In this document: positions 28,249 to 36,922 of the stretch, piece after piece
How the letters are laid out: each line of letters opens with the position of its first letter
Numbering within the stretch: position 1 is the stretch's first letter
Origin: Motiliproteus sp. SC1-56
Lineage (GTDB): Bacteria > Pseudomonadota > Gammaproteobacteria > Pseudomonadales > Balneatricaceae
Length of the DNA stretch: 64,000 nucleotides
Direction: 5' to 3'
NCBI RefSeq assembly: GCF_017309075.1
Contig: NZ_JAEMGS010000007.1
Coordinates: 165,527-229,526, forward strand
The notes under the pieces: model-generated
What the model was told of the DNA's origin: nothing
The model's input: the letters and a program-made list of their open reading frames with translations, nothing else
The model's database searches: none
Position numbers and translations under genes: made by a program

Positions 28249-29067
28249 ATGGCAGGGCTAGATGACATCACCGACCTGCAGACCTTCGAGCAGGTGCTGC
28301 AGGACCGGGCGCGGGAACTGATCGAGTTCCTTGACAAGGGCGACTTTACCAGCGCCATGCAGATTCTCGCCGAACTGAGCGAAGCGCGCAGCGCCATGCT
28401 CTATCGCGAGGTGGGGCGACTGACCCGTGGGCTCCACGAGGCGTTGAAAGAGTTCAATATCGACGTCGAGAAGAGCGCGGCCATGCAGGCCACCAGCGGC
28501 GGCGAAGCCAGCGAAGTGGCCAGTGCCAACGAGCGACTGAACTATGTGCTGGAGCTGACCGAGAAGGCGGCCAACACCACCATGGACATGGTGGATGCCA
28601 GCATGCCGATTGCCGAAGAACTGGGGGAGCAGGCCCGGTTGTTGCGCGACGACTGGAAGCGGATGGCGGACAAGGAGAGCACCCTGTCCGAACTCAAGGA
28701 CCTGGGGCGCAGTACCGAGAGCTTTTTGCTGCAGATCGAGAGCGGTTCCGGCGCCCTCCATAAAAACTTTACCGATATCCTGCTTGCCCAGGGCTTTCAG
28801 GATATCACCGGGCAACTGATCAAGCGCGTGATCGGCCTGGTCAACGAAGTGGAGAGCAGTCTGGTCAAGCTGGTGAGCGTGGCGGGTAAAGTTGACCGCA
28901 TCACCGGTATCAAGCGCGAGGCGGAGCTGGAAGCACGCTCGCAGGCCAAAGAAGGTAGTACGGACCTGAAGGGGCATGGTCCCCAGGTGCTGAAACACGA
29001 GACCACCTCCGAGGTGGTCGCCGGTCAGGATGACGTGGACGACCTCCTGTCGAGCCTTGGATTCTGA
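28249..29067 (+). CDS. cheZ: Chemotaxis protein phosphatase CheZ
   Basis: A 272-residue helical protein that dephosphorylates CheY. The catalytic region is around DILLAQGFQDITGQLIKRV, and the C-terminal CheY-binding tail ends DDVDDLLSSLGF. It starts 9 nt after cheY. Confidence 0.95.
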   Translation: MAGLDDITDLQTFEQVLQDRARELIEFLDKGDFTSAMQILAELSEARSAMLYREVGRLTRGLHEALKEFNIDVEKSAAMQATSGGEASEVASANERLNYVLELTEKAANTTMDMVDASMPIAEELGEQARLLRDDWKRMADKESTLSELKDLGRSTESFLLQIESGSGALHKNFTDILLAQGFQDITGQLIKRVIGLVNEVESSLVKLVSVAGKVDRITGIKREAELEARSQAKEGSTDLKGHGPQVLKHETTSEVVAGQDDVDDLLSSLGF

Positions 29068-29079
29068 GGAGCCTAGTGC

Positions 29080-31215
29080 ATGAGTCTGGATGTAGATGAA
29101 GAAATCCTGCAGGACTTTCTGGTAGAAGCCGGCGAGATACTGGAGCAGCTGTCCGAGCAGTTGGTGGACCTGGAGCAGCGCCCTGATGACAGTGAGCTGC
29201 TTAACGCCATTTTTCGCGGGTTTCATACCGTCAAAGGCGGTGCGGGCTTTCTTCAGCTGACCGCCTTGGTGGACTGCTGTCATGCGGCTGAAAACGTGTT
29301 TGACAAGCTGCGCAACCACGAGCTTGAGGTCAGCACCGAGCTGATGGATGTGGTGCTGCAGGCGCTGGACAGCGTCAACGCGATGTTTGATATGGTGCGC
29401 AGTGGAGAAGAGCCGGAGCCCGCCGATTCTGCACTGCTGGCGTCGCTGGCGGCACTGAGCCGGGGCGAGACGGTCCAGGCGGCGGAGGCTGCCGCCCCGG
29501 AGACGCCGGTGCCATCGCAGCCGGCGGGCAATGACCCGGCCGATGCCGAATTTGACGAGATGCTTAACGCCCTGGGCACCGAAGCGCCGGTTAGCTCGAC
29601 CCCGGCCCCGAGCGCCAGCGCTGACGAGGGAATCGGCGAGGTCATTGCCGGTGACGACAGCGGCGAGATCACCGAAGACGAATTTGAGGCGCTGCTGGAT
29701 CAGCTGCACGGCAAGGGGCAGCACGGTGGCGTCGTCGCCGCCACGGACAGTGGCACCGGCAGCACCGCCGAACCCGAAGCGGCCGCCGGCGGTCAGGGTG
29801 GCGACGATGAGCTGATCACCGAGGACGAGTTCGAGAAGCTACTGGACGAGCTCCAGGCCGAGGGTAAGGGCGCCTTTGCCGGCGGGCCTCAGGGCCAGGA
29901 GCCCGTGGCGCCAGCAGCCGCGCAGTCATCACAGCCGGCCGCTCCGAAGCCTGCCCAGTCCACGCCTGTCCAGCCTGCCGCTGCCCCGAGCGCCCCGCCG
30001 AAGGCCGAGCCAAAAAAGACGGCCAAGAAGCCGGAAAAGGCGCCTGCGGCTGAAACCACGGTGCGCGTAGATACCCAGCGCCTGGATGACATCATGAACA
30101 TGGTCGGGGAGCTGGTGCTGGTGCGCAATCGCATGGTGCGCCTGGGCCACAAGGTGGCCGACGAGGAGGTCAACAAGGCCGTGGCCAGCCTTGATATGGT
30201 GACAGCAGACCTGCAGATGTCGGTTATGAAAACCCGCATGCAGCCAATCAAGAAGGTTTTCGGGCGCTTCCCGCGGGTGGTGCGTGATTTGGCCCGCACC
30301 CTGAAAAAAGAGGTGAACCTGGAGCTGCGCGGCGAGGACACCGACCTCGACAAGAACCTGGTCGAAGCCCTGGCCGACCCCCTGGTGCACCTGGTGCGCA
30401 ACGCCGTGGACCACGGTGTTGAAAGTCCGGAGGCCCGTGAGGCGGCCGGCAAGCCTCGGGCCGGCCGAGTCCTGCTCTCCGCCGAGCAGGAGGGTGATCA
30501 CATCTTGCTTTCCATCGAAGATGATGGGGCCGGAATGGACGCGGACAAGCTGCGGGCGCTGGCGGTGGAAAAGGGCCTGATGGATCAAGACGCCGCCGAC
30601 CGGCTGAGTGATCACGAGGCCTTCAACCTGATTTTCGCCGCGGGCTTTTCCACCAAGAAGGAGATTTCCGACGTCTCCGGGCGCGGCGTGGGCATGGACG
30701 TGGTCAAGACCAAGATTACCCAGCTCAACGGTACGCTGAATATCGACTCGGTACTCGGGCAGGGTTCGCGGATCGAGATTAAGGTCCCTCTCACACTGGC
30801 GATCATGCCCACCCTGATGGTCATGCTCGGGGACCAGGCCTTTGCGCTGCCCCTGGTGAACGTCAACGAGATTTTCCACCTGGACCTGACCCAGACCAAC
30901 GTGGTGGACGGACAGGAGGTGGTGGTGGTTCGGGAAAAGGCATTACCCCTGTTCCACTGCAAGCGTTGGCTGGTGGAGGGCGCCCAGTCTGAGCCCCTGC
31001 CCGAGACCGGGCACGTGGTGATCGTTACCATCGGCACCAAGCGGGTCGGCTTTATCGTGGACCAGTTGGTAGGCCAGGAGGAAGTGGTGATCAAGCCGCT
31101 GGGCAAGATGCTGCTGGGTACGCCGGGCATGGCCGGGGCCACCATCACCGGGGATGGGCGGATCGCGCTGATCCTGGATATCCCCAATCTGCTTAAGCAC
31201 TATGCCACCCGCTGA
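29080..31215 (+). CDS. cheA: Chemotaxis histidine kinase CheA
   Basis: A 711-residue kinase. The P1 domain carries phospho-accepting His49 (HTVKGGAGF). A long P1-P3 linker (about 130-330) follows, then dimerisation P3, the ATPase P4 and the CheW-like P5. The linker holds two strong repeats, ITEDEFEALLDQLHGKG from residue 197 and ITEDEFEKLLDELQAEG from residue 246. A weaker third copy, AEFDEMLNALG, lies near 155. In Vibrio the CheA linker (LID) binds ParP, and parC/parP genes are present here, so these repeats are the likely docking elements. A canonical P2 domain is not obvious. Confidence 0.96.
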   Translation: MSLDVDEEILQDFLVEAGEILEQLSEQLVDLEQRPDDSELLNAIFRGFHTVKGGAGFLQLTALVDCCHAAENVFDKLRNHELEVSTELMDVVLQALDSVNAMFDMVRSGEEPEPADSALLASLAALSRGETVQAAEAAAPETPVPSQPAGNDPADAEFDEMLNALGTEAPVSSTPAPSASADEGIGEVIAGDDSGEITEDEFEALLDQLHGKGQHGGVVAATDSGTGSTAEPEAAAGGQGGDDELITEDEFEKLLDELQAEGKGAFAGGPQGQEPVAPAAAQSSQPAAPKPAQSTPVQPAAAPSAPPKAEPKKTAKKPEKAPAAETTVRVDTQRLDDIMNMVGELVLVRNRMVRLGHKVADEEVNKAVASLDMVTADLQMSVMKTRMQPIKKVFGRFPRVVRDLARTLKKEVNLELRGEDTDLDKNLVEALADPLVHLVRNAVDHGVESPEAREAAGKPRAGRVLLSAEQEGDHILLSIEDDGAGMDADKLRALAVEKGLMDQDAADRLSDHEAFNLIFAAGFSTKKEISDVSGRGVGMDVVKTKITQLNGTLNIDSVLGQGSRIEIKVPLTLAIMPTLMVMLGDQAFALPLVNVNEIFHLDLTQTNVVDGQEVVVVREKALPLFHCKRWLVEGAQSEPLPETGHVVIVTIGTKRVGFIVDQLVGQEEVVIKPLGKMLLGTPGMAGATITGDGRIALILDIPNLLKHYATR

Positions 31216-31224
31216 GGCGGGCGT

Positions 31225-31256
31225 GGTCTAGCCGCCTCGGCGGCTAGACCGTTTTT
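31225..31256 (+). terminator. Intrinsic terminator between cheA and cheB
   Basis: A perfect 12-bp stem (31225-31236 with 31239-31250) is followed by GTTTTT. It sits 10 nt after the cheA stop and 13 nt before cheB, inside what is usually one operon. It may therefore reduce expression of cheB and downstream genes relative to cheYZA. Confidence 0.8.
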
Positions 31257-31268
31257 GGGAGCAGTCCT

Positions 31269-32393
31269 ATGCCGGTAAGCGTACTGGTTGTCGATGATTC
31301 GGCTTTCTTTCGGCAGCGGGTCAGCGCGATTCTGAACGCCGATCCGCGGGTCACCGTGGTCGGCACCGCCGAGAATGGCAAGGTCGCCATCGACAAGGCG
31401 CGGCAGCTACGCCCCGACGTAATAACCATGGACTACGAGATGCCGGTCATGAACGGCATCGCGGCGCTAACGGAAATCATGCGGGTGGCGCCGACCCCGG
31501 TTCTGATGTTCTCCTCTCTCACCTACGAGGGGGCGCGCATTACCCTTGAGGCCCTGGAAGCAGGGGCCGTGGATTACCTGCCCAAAAGTTACGAGCAGAT
31601 GGCGCCCGGCAAGGGAAGCCTGGAGCAGGTGCTGATCGAGCGTATCCTGACCGTATCCCGTAGCCACCCGGGCTCGCTCCGAGGCCCAGGGCGGGCTGCT
31701 CCCGCGATTACGCCTCCGCCGCGCCGCCCTTTGGGAACTGGCGCCGGGCTCAGGCAGCCAGCGGCGCCCATTGCGGAGCCGGCCCGGCCCCCGGCAAAAG
31801 CCAAGATACCCAACCTGCGCGACCGCTGTTCACTGGTGGTGTTCGGTACGTCCACCGGCGGGCCGGTGGCAATCCAGAAAGTGCTGACCCAGTTGCCGGC
31901 CAGTTTTCCCGTCCCCATCCTGGTGGTGCAGCACATGCCCAAGGCATTTACCGGCGCCTTTGCCGAACGTCTCAACCAGCAGTGCGCCCTGGAAGTCCGG
32001 GAAGCGGTTGACGGTGACCGCTTACAGCCAGGGGTGGTGCTGCTGGCCCCGGGTGGCCAGCAGATGATGGTGGAGAGTCGTGGCGGGGGACGGGTGCGCG
32101 TTCTCGAAGGCGATGCGCGCCTCAATTACAAGCCCAGCGTCGATATCACCTTTGGCTCGGCCGCCAAGCAGATGCCCGGCAAGGTTCTGGGTATCGTCCT
32201 CACCGGAATGGGGGCCGACGGTCGGGAAGGGGCAAGGCTGCTCAAGCGCACCGGATCCCAGGTCTGGGCCCAGAACGAGGCCAGCTGTGTCATTTACGGC
32301 ATGCCCCAGGCCATAGTCCAGGCCCAGCTGCAGGACCTGGTGCTGGACCTTTCCGAAGTGGGCAGCGCCCTGACCACGGCGCTGGGTCGCTGA
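31269..32393 (+). CDS. cheB: Chemoreceptor glutamate methylesterase CheB
   Basis: A 374-residue two-domain response regulator. The receiver has Asp55 (TMDYEMPVMNG). A Pro/Arg-rich linker (about 135-180) and a methylesterase domain follow, with the catalytic set Ser in FGTSTGGP (about 195), His in QHMPKAF (about 222) and Asp in GMGADG (about 316). It resets receptors for adaptation. CheR is not in this window. The stop overlaps the motC start. Confidence 0.95.
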   Translation: MPVSVLVVDDSAFFRQRVSAILNADPRVTVVGTAENGKVAIDKARQLRPDVITMDYEMPVMNGIAALTEIMRVAPTPVLMFSSLTYEGARITLEALEAGAVDYLPKSYEQMAPGKGSLEQVLIERILTVSRSHPGSLRGPGRAAPAITPPPRRPLGTGAGLRQPAAPIAEPARPPAKAKIPNLRDRCSLVVFGTSTGGPVAIQKVLTQLPASFPVPILVVQHMPKAFTGAFAERLNQQCALEVREAVDGDRLQPGVVLLAPGGQQMMVESRGGGRVRVLEGDARLNYKPSVDITFGSAAKQMPGKVLGIVLTGMGADGREGARLLKRTGSQVWAQNEASCVIYGMPQAIVQAQLQDLVLDLSEVGSALTTALGR

Positions 32394-33133
32394 TGGACCG
32401 GCTTAGTCTATTCGGCCTGATTCTGGCCCTGCTGGCGATTCTCGGCGGCAGCCTTTTCGAAGGGGGGAGCTTGAGCACCCTCTTTAATGGGGCCGCGGCC
32501 ATCATCGTTTTTGGCGGCACCCTGGGTGCCGCGTTGCTGCAGACACCCCTGGTCGACCTGCAGCGGGCACTGGGGCTGTTCCGGTGGATTTTCGGGCCGC
32601 CACGGCTCGACTTTAACCGTGGCATCGAAAAGGTGGTGGGGTGGAGTGTGCACGCCCGCCGCTACGGCCTGCTGGGGTTGGAAAAGCAGGGCGAGCTGGA
32701 AAATGATCCTTTTCTGCGCAAGGGCTTGCAGCTGATTGCTGACGGCGGCGAGCCGGAGGTGGTGAGAGAGATCATGGAGGTCGAGGTCAACGTCTGCGAG
32801 CAGCGCGATCTGCAGGCGATTCGCTTTTACGAAAGCATGGGGGGATACGCGCCTACCATCGGGATTATCGGTGCGGTCATGGGGCTGATCCACGTGATGA
32901 CGAACCTGGGCAACCCTACCAGCCTGGGGCTTGGTATTGCCACCGCGTTCGTGTCCACCATCTATGGTGTGGGCATCGCCAACCTTTTTTTCCTCCCGGT
33001 GGCCAGTAAGCTGCGTTCCATCGTTTTCCGCCAGTACCAGTACCGGGAGATGATGCTGGACGGTATGCTGGCCATCGTCCAAGGCCACAATCCGGGGGCG
33101 ATCCGGGTCAAGCTGGAGGGCTACCTCAAGTGA
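32393..33133 (+). CDS. motC: Flagellar motor stator protein MotC (MotA family)
   Basis: A 246-residue MotA/PomA-type stator subunit with four membrane helices and a cytoplasmic loop (about 60-145). The MGGYAPTIGIIGAVMGLIHV segment is typical. With MotD it forms the second stator set in Pseudomonas-type organisms, encoded downstream of cheB. The start overlaps the cheB stop by one base. Confidence 0.94.
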   Translation: MDRLSLFGLILALLAILGGSLFEGGSLSTLFNGAAAIIVFGGTLGAALLQTPLVDLQRALGLFRWIFGPPRLDFNRGIEKVVGWSVHARRYGLLGLEKQGELENDPFLRKGLQLIADGGEPEVVREIMEVEVNVCEQRDLQAIRFYESMGGYAPTIGIIGAVMGLIHVMTNLGNPTSLGLGIATAFVSTIYGVGIANLFFLPVASKLRSIVFRQYQYREMMLDGMLAIVQGHNPGAIRVKLEGYLK

Positions 33134-33145
33134 GTGGGGGCGGCC

Positions 33146-34090
33146 ATGGCTAGGCGGCGTCCGGCTCGACAGGAAATTCACCCGGATCGCTGGGTGGTCT
33201 CCTACGCCGATTTCATTACCCTGCTGTTCGCCTTCTTCGTGGTGATGTACTCCATCTCCGCCGTCAACGAGGGCAAGTACCGGGTGCTCTCCGAGTCCCT
33301 GCAGGGGGTGTTCCGGGGGGTGGAGTATACCTTTGATCCGATTCCGATTGGGGATCTGGCGCAGCCCCAGGTGAGCCGCGATATCGGCCTGCTGGATCAG
33401 CGCCCGGCGCAGCGTTCCGCGGTTTACCAGAAGCTGCCCCAGGCGATGAGTGACGAGGACCTGGAATTGTTGCAGATTCAGGCCGATGCCAAGAAGCAGT
33501 TTCAGGAGCTGATAGACGACGGCCAGTTGTCGGTCTCGGCCAACCGGCTCTGGGTGGAAATCGAGATCGCCTCGGGCATTCTCTTTCCCAGCGGCAACGC
33601 CGCCCCGACGATGGCGGCGGATCCGCTGCTCGAGGCGCTGGCTGAAATTCTCAAACCTTACGACAACCCGTTGCAGGTGGAAGGCTTCACCGACAACCAG
33701 CCGATTGATACCGAGCGCTTCCCTTCCAACTGGGAACTGTCCGCGGCCCGGGCTGCCGGGGTGGTGCGGGCGCTGGCCCACTACGGTGTAAACCCCGAGC
33801 GCATGGCTGCGATCGGTTTCGGGGAGTACCGCCCCAAGGTCAGCAACCTCACCCCGCGCGGGCGCGCGATGAACCGTCGAGTGAAGGTCATCGTGTCCCG
33901 GGATGAACAGGTGCGGCGCGCCCTGGGGGCCTTTGGCAGCGAAACGGTGAGCGAGGAGGCGGTGCGCACTATCTTGGAAATTAAAGCCGAGCCTGCGCCG
34001 GAGGCGCCTGCGGGGGCGATCCAACAGGTTGAGACCGAGCAGGGGGTTCTCTTTACGCGGGATCCGGAATCTTCACAGCCAGAGCCATAA
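33146..34090 (+). CDS. motD: Flagellar motor stator protein MotD (MotB family)
   Basis: A 314-residue stator subunit. The single N-terminal membrane helix contains the ion-binding Asp22 in SYADFITLLFAFFVVMYS. A plug region and a C-terminal OmpA-like peptidoglycan-binding domain follow (about 190-280, with SNWELSAARAAGVVRAL). ATG 33146 was preferred over GTG 33134 because it gives the usual MARRR start and follows a GGGGGCGG site. Confidence 0.94.
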   Translation: MARRRPARQEIHPDRWVVSYADFITLLFAFFVVMYSISAVNEGKYRVLSESLQGVFRGVEYTFDPIPIGDLAQPQVSRDIGLLDQRPAQRSAVYQKLPQAMSDEDLELLQIQADAKKQFQELIDDGQLSVSANRLWVEIEIASGILFPSGNAAPTMAADPLLEALAEILKPYDNPLQVEGFTDNQPIDTERFPSNWELSAARAAGVVRALAHYGVNPERMAAIGFGEYRPKVSNLTPRGRAMNRRVKVIVSRDEQVRRALGAFGSETVSEEAVRTILEIKAEPAPEAPAGAIQQVETEQGVLFTRDPESSQPEP

Positions 34091-34105
34091 TAAAAGGGGT
34101 TTAGG

Positions 34106-34897
34106 GTGCATATCTGGGCGGTAGCCAATCAGAAAGGGGGCGTAGGGAAAACCACCACCGGGGTGACCCTCGCGGGCCTGCTGGCCGATCAGGGCTTTGA
34201 CGTGCTGTTGCTGGACCTGGATCCCCACGGCTCGCTGACCAGTTATTTCGGTTATGACCCCGACCAGCTGGAGCACAGTGCCTATGACCTGTTCCAGCAC
34301 GAAGGCAAGGTGCCCGCTTCCCTGCCGCCCAACCTGCTGCTCAACACCAGCCACGACCGCATTAACCTGATCCCGGCGTCGACCGCCATGGCGACCCTGG
34401 AGCGTAGGGCTGTGGGCAGCGATGGCATGGGGTTGGTGGTGTCCCGTGCCCTGACCCACCTTTGGGACCGCTTTGACTATGTGCTGATCGACAGTCCGCC
34501 CGTCCTCGGGGTGCTGATGGTCAATGCCCTGGCGGCCTGCGAGCGCCTGCTGGTGCCGGTGCAGACCGAGTTTCTCGCCATCAAGGGGCTCGAGCGTATG
34601 GTGCGAACCCTGACCATGATCAACCGGGCGAGGAGCCGCAAGCTCGATTACTATATACTTCCCACCTTTTTTGATCGCCGCACTCAGGCCTCGGTGCAGA
34701 GCCTGCGGGTCATCAAGCAGCGCTATCCTGACGAGATCGCGCAGGCGGTGATTCCTGTTGACACCAAGTTCCGCAACGCCAGCACGCGGGGGGTGGTCCC
34801 CTCGGCGCTGGACCCCAGCACCCACGGGGTCCGGGCGTACGCCATGCTGATGCGTTCTTTACTGCAAATTGAGCGTGAGGAGCAGGTACAGCCCTGA
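34106..34897 (+). CDS. parC: ParA-family polar positioning ATPase ParC
   Basis: A 263-residue ParA/MinD ATPase with Walker A KGGVGKTT at 10-17. Its place between motD and a CheW-like gene matches ParC of Vibrio and PA1462 of Pseudomonas, which positions chemoreceptor arrays at cell poles together with ParP. It is not the topoisomerase IV subunit of the same name. The start is GTG at 34106. Confidence 0.88.
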   Translation: MHIWAVANQKGGVGKTTTGVTLAGLLADQGFDVLLLDLDPHGSLTSYFGYDPDQLEHSAYDLFQHEGKVPASLPPNLLLNTSHDRINLIPASTAMATLERRAVGSDGMGLVVSRALTHLWDRFDYVLIDSPPVLGVLMVNALAACERLLVPVQTEFLAIKGLERMVRTLTMINRARSRKLDYYILPTFFDRRTQASVQSLRVIKQRYPDEIAQAVIPVDTKFRNASTRGVVPSALDPSTHGVRAYAMLMRSLLQIEREEQVQP

Positions 34898-34913
34898 GCA
34901 GGCCCCAGCCACC

Positions 34914-35663
34914 ATGAGTAATTCGAAGATGAAGGCTCGGTCCGCCGCGCCCCAGACCACCACGGTGGAAACGATCTCCCCGCAGCGGGCGGTGCAGGAA
35001 TACCTGGATGGTCTGTTGCTGGATGCCACCACCCGGGCTCGGGAGCCTGAACCCCCGGCCCCGGCGCCAATTCCGGCTCCGGCCATACCGGAGGCTCCCC
35101 AGGTTGCACCGGCCGTGTCTGCCCCCGCTGTCGCCGAGGATGCGGTCGTGGTACCCGCGCCGCCGGCCCCGCCCGAGGACGGCTGGATCGACGGGCGGCC
35201 GGCCTGGGCGCAGCGCAAGTTCGAGTGCCTGCTGTTCCGGGTGTCGGGCCTGACCCTGGCGGTGCCGCTGGTGGAGCTGGGCGGGGTGCTGAGCCTGGAT
35301 CAGGAGCTGACGCCCCTGTTCGGTCAGCCGGACTGGTTCCTGGGCTTGCTGCGCTCCAAGTCCGAGGGTACAGTCAAGGCCATTGATACGGCCCGCTGGG
35401 TGATGCCCGAGCGTTATGACCCGGCGTCCCGGGAACAGTTGAAATACGTGATCCTGATGCAGGGCAGTGAATGGGGCATGACCTGCCACGAGGTGGCGGA
35501 CGCCATCAGCCTTGAGCCCGACCAGGTCAGCTGGCGCACCGACCGCGGCCGCAGGCCTTGGCTGGCGGGGACGGTGATTGAACACATGTGCGCCATCATG
35601 GATGTCGCCGCCCTGGTGCGGCTGGTTGACCAGGACAGTCGCAACGGCGGTAATCTGAAATGA
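34914..35663 (+). CDS. parP: CheW-domain array positioning protein ParP
   Basis: A 249-residue protein with a variable Ala/Pro-rich N-terminal half (about 25-95) and a C-terminal CheW-like domain (about 100-240), the layout of ParP. The first part is thought to contact ParC; the CheW-like (AIF) domain binds the CheA linker and receptors. ATG 34914 gives MSNSKMKARSAAPQ; an earlier in-frame start overlapping parC is less likely. Confidence 0.85.
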   Translation: MSNSKMKARSAAPQTTTVETISPQRAVQEYLDGLLLDATTRAREPEPPAPAPIPAPAIPEAPQVAPAVSAPAVAEDAVVVPAPPAPPEDGWIDGRPAWAQRKFECLLFRVSGLTLAVPLVELGGVLSLDQELTPLFGQPDWFLGLLRSKSEGTVKAIDTARWVMPERYDPASREQLKYVILMQGSEWGMTCHEVADAISLEPDQVSWRTDRGRRPWLAGTVIEHMCAIMDVAALVRLVDQDSRNGGNLK

Positions 35664-35704
35664 CGAGGGGCGCTGCGAACGCCCAGTCCAAGCGAGGAGT
35701 TTTA

Positions 35705-36184
35705 ATGGATATCAACACTCACGGTGGAGCGGAAGATCCGGTACTCCAGTGGGTAACCTTCCGTCTTGCGGAAGAGACCTACGGCATCAACGTGATGCAG
35801 GTGCAGGAGGTGCTGCGCTATACCGAAGTGGCACCGGTGCCCGGCGCGCCTGCCTATGTGCTGGGGATCATCAACCTGCGGGGCAACGTGGTGACCGTGA
35901 TCGACACCCGCCAGCGCTTTGGGCTCCCCGCGACCGAGGTCACCGACCATTCCCGGATCGTGGTGATTGAAGTCGGCGGTCAGGTAGTCGGCATTCTGGT
36001 CGATGCCGTGTCGGAAGTGGTTTACCTCAACCAGTCCGAGATCGAGCAGGCCCCCAACGTTGGTACCGAGGAGAGTGCCAAGTTTATCCAGGGCGTGTGC
36101 CACAAGGACAACCGCCTGCTGATCCTGGTGGATCTGCAAAAGCTGATGAGTGAGGAGGAGTGGTCCGAAATCGCCATGCTCTAG
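35705..36184 (+). CDS. cheW: Chemotaxis coupling protein CheW
   Basis: A 159-residue CheW with the standard two-lobed SH3-like fold; PVPGAPAYVLGIINLRGNVV and the following GLP segments are conserved. It links receptors to CheA. ATG 35705 follows GAGGAG; the in-frame ATG at 35660 would add 15 non-conserved residues. Confidence 0.96.
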   Translation: MDINTHGGAEDPVLQWVTFRLAEETYGINVMQVQEVLRYTEVAPVPGAPAYVLGIINLRGNVVTVIDTRQRFGLPATEVTDHSRIVVIEVGGQVVGILVDAVSEVVYLNQSEIEQAPNVGTEESAKFIQGVCHKDNRLLILVDLQKLMSEEEWSEIAML

Positions 36185-36205
36185 GCGTGAGGACCGGCTT
36201 TTTCC

Positions 36206-36619
36206 GTGTTTTCCCCCCTGCTTTGGATGCTGCTCGCCGGTGTTGCGCTGCTTGCCGCGAGCGCCTTCGCCCTTGCCTGGAGTGCACACCGCAAACTGGC
36301 CGAGAACCAGCGCAAGTATCAGGCGCTGGTAAACGTGTTACGTAACGAAATTCGGGTGATGAACAGTGGCGCTATCGGCGTCGGCCGACGCCTCAAGCAG
36401 GTGGAAGGCCGTCTGAATATCACCGCCGAGAAGCAGCAGGAGCTGGAAAACCGCGATCCCGGCGCGCTGGCCTACAATCAGGCCGCCAAACTCATGGAGA
36501 TGGGGGCGGACGTGGATGACCTGGTCGCCAACTGCGGCATCGCCCGTCCCGAGGCGGAGTTGATGGCGCTGCTGCATCGTGAGATCAAGGCCGCCCCGTC
36601 GCTGGAATCCAAGCGCTGA
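36206..36619 (+). CDS. DUF2802 membrane-anchored coiled-coil protein
   Basis: A 137-residue protein with one N-terminal membrane helix (about 4-25), a coiled-coil (about 28-80) and a C-terminal helix-turn-helix-like segment (AAKLMEMGADVDDLVANCGIA). DUF2802 genes commonly follow cheW in Pseudomonas-type clusters; the function is not established. The start is GTG at 36206. Confidence 0.82.
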   Translation: MFSPLLWMLLAGVALLAASAFALAWSAHRKLAENQRKYQALVNVLRNEIRVMNSGAIGVGRRLKQVEGRLNITAEKQQELENRDPGALAYNQAAKLMEMGADVDDLVANCGIARPEAELMALLHREIKAAPSLESKR

Positions 36620-36634
36620 GTTGGGCTAAATCGC

Positions 36635-36922
36635 CTATTGTTCCAGGTCGAGCTCCTTGTCCGGGCGCAGACTGTAGGCAAAGGCGATGACCTCGGCGAT
36701 TGCCTGGTAGAGCGCCGCCGGAATCTCCTGCCCCAGCTCAAGCACGGCCAGCGACTCAACCAGCGCCGGGTCCTCGTGCAGCAGCACGCCGTGCTCTCTG
36801 GCAACCCGAATAATCTCATCAGCGATCAGCCCCTGGCCCTTGGCTGAGACATAGGGCGCGCGCTCCTTGTCATAGGTGAGGGCGACGGCGCGGCGACGGG
36901 GATCAGGCTCGTTCTTTTTCAT
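36635..36922 (-). CDS. Stand-alone FlhB C-terminal (FlhB-CC-like) protein
   Basis: A 95-residue soluble protein. It aligns by eye with the part of FlhB that follows the NPTH cleavage site (VALTYDKERAPYVSAKGQG against VALKYAEGG..APVLVAKGQD), but it has no membrane helices and no NPTH. It therefore looks like the already-cleaved FlhB-CC fragment encoded as a gene. A comparable protein, FlhX, can replace the FlhB tail in Helicobacter. Its start lies inside the end of the FliK-like gene (4-nt overlap), so the two are co-expressed. The role in export switching is inferred. Confidence 0.85.
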   Translation of the reverse strand: MKKNEPDPRRRAVALTYDKERAPYVSAKGQGLIADEIIRVAREHGVLLHEDPALVESLAVLELGQEIPAALYQAIAEVIAFAYSLRPDKELDLEQ

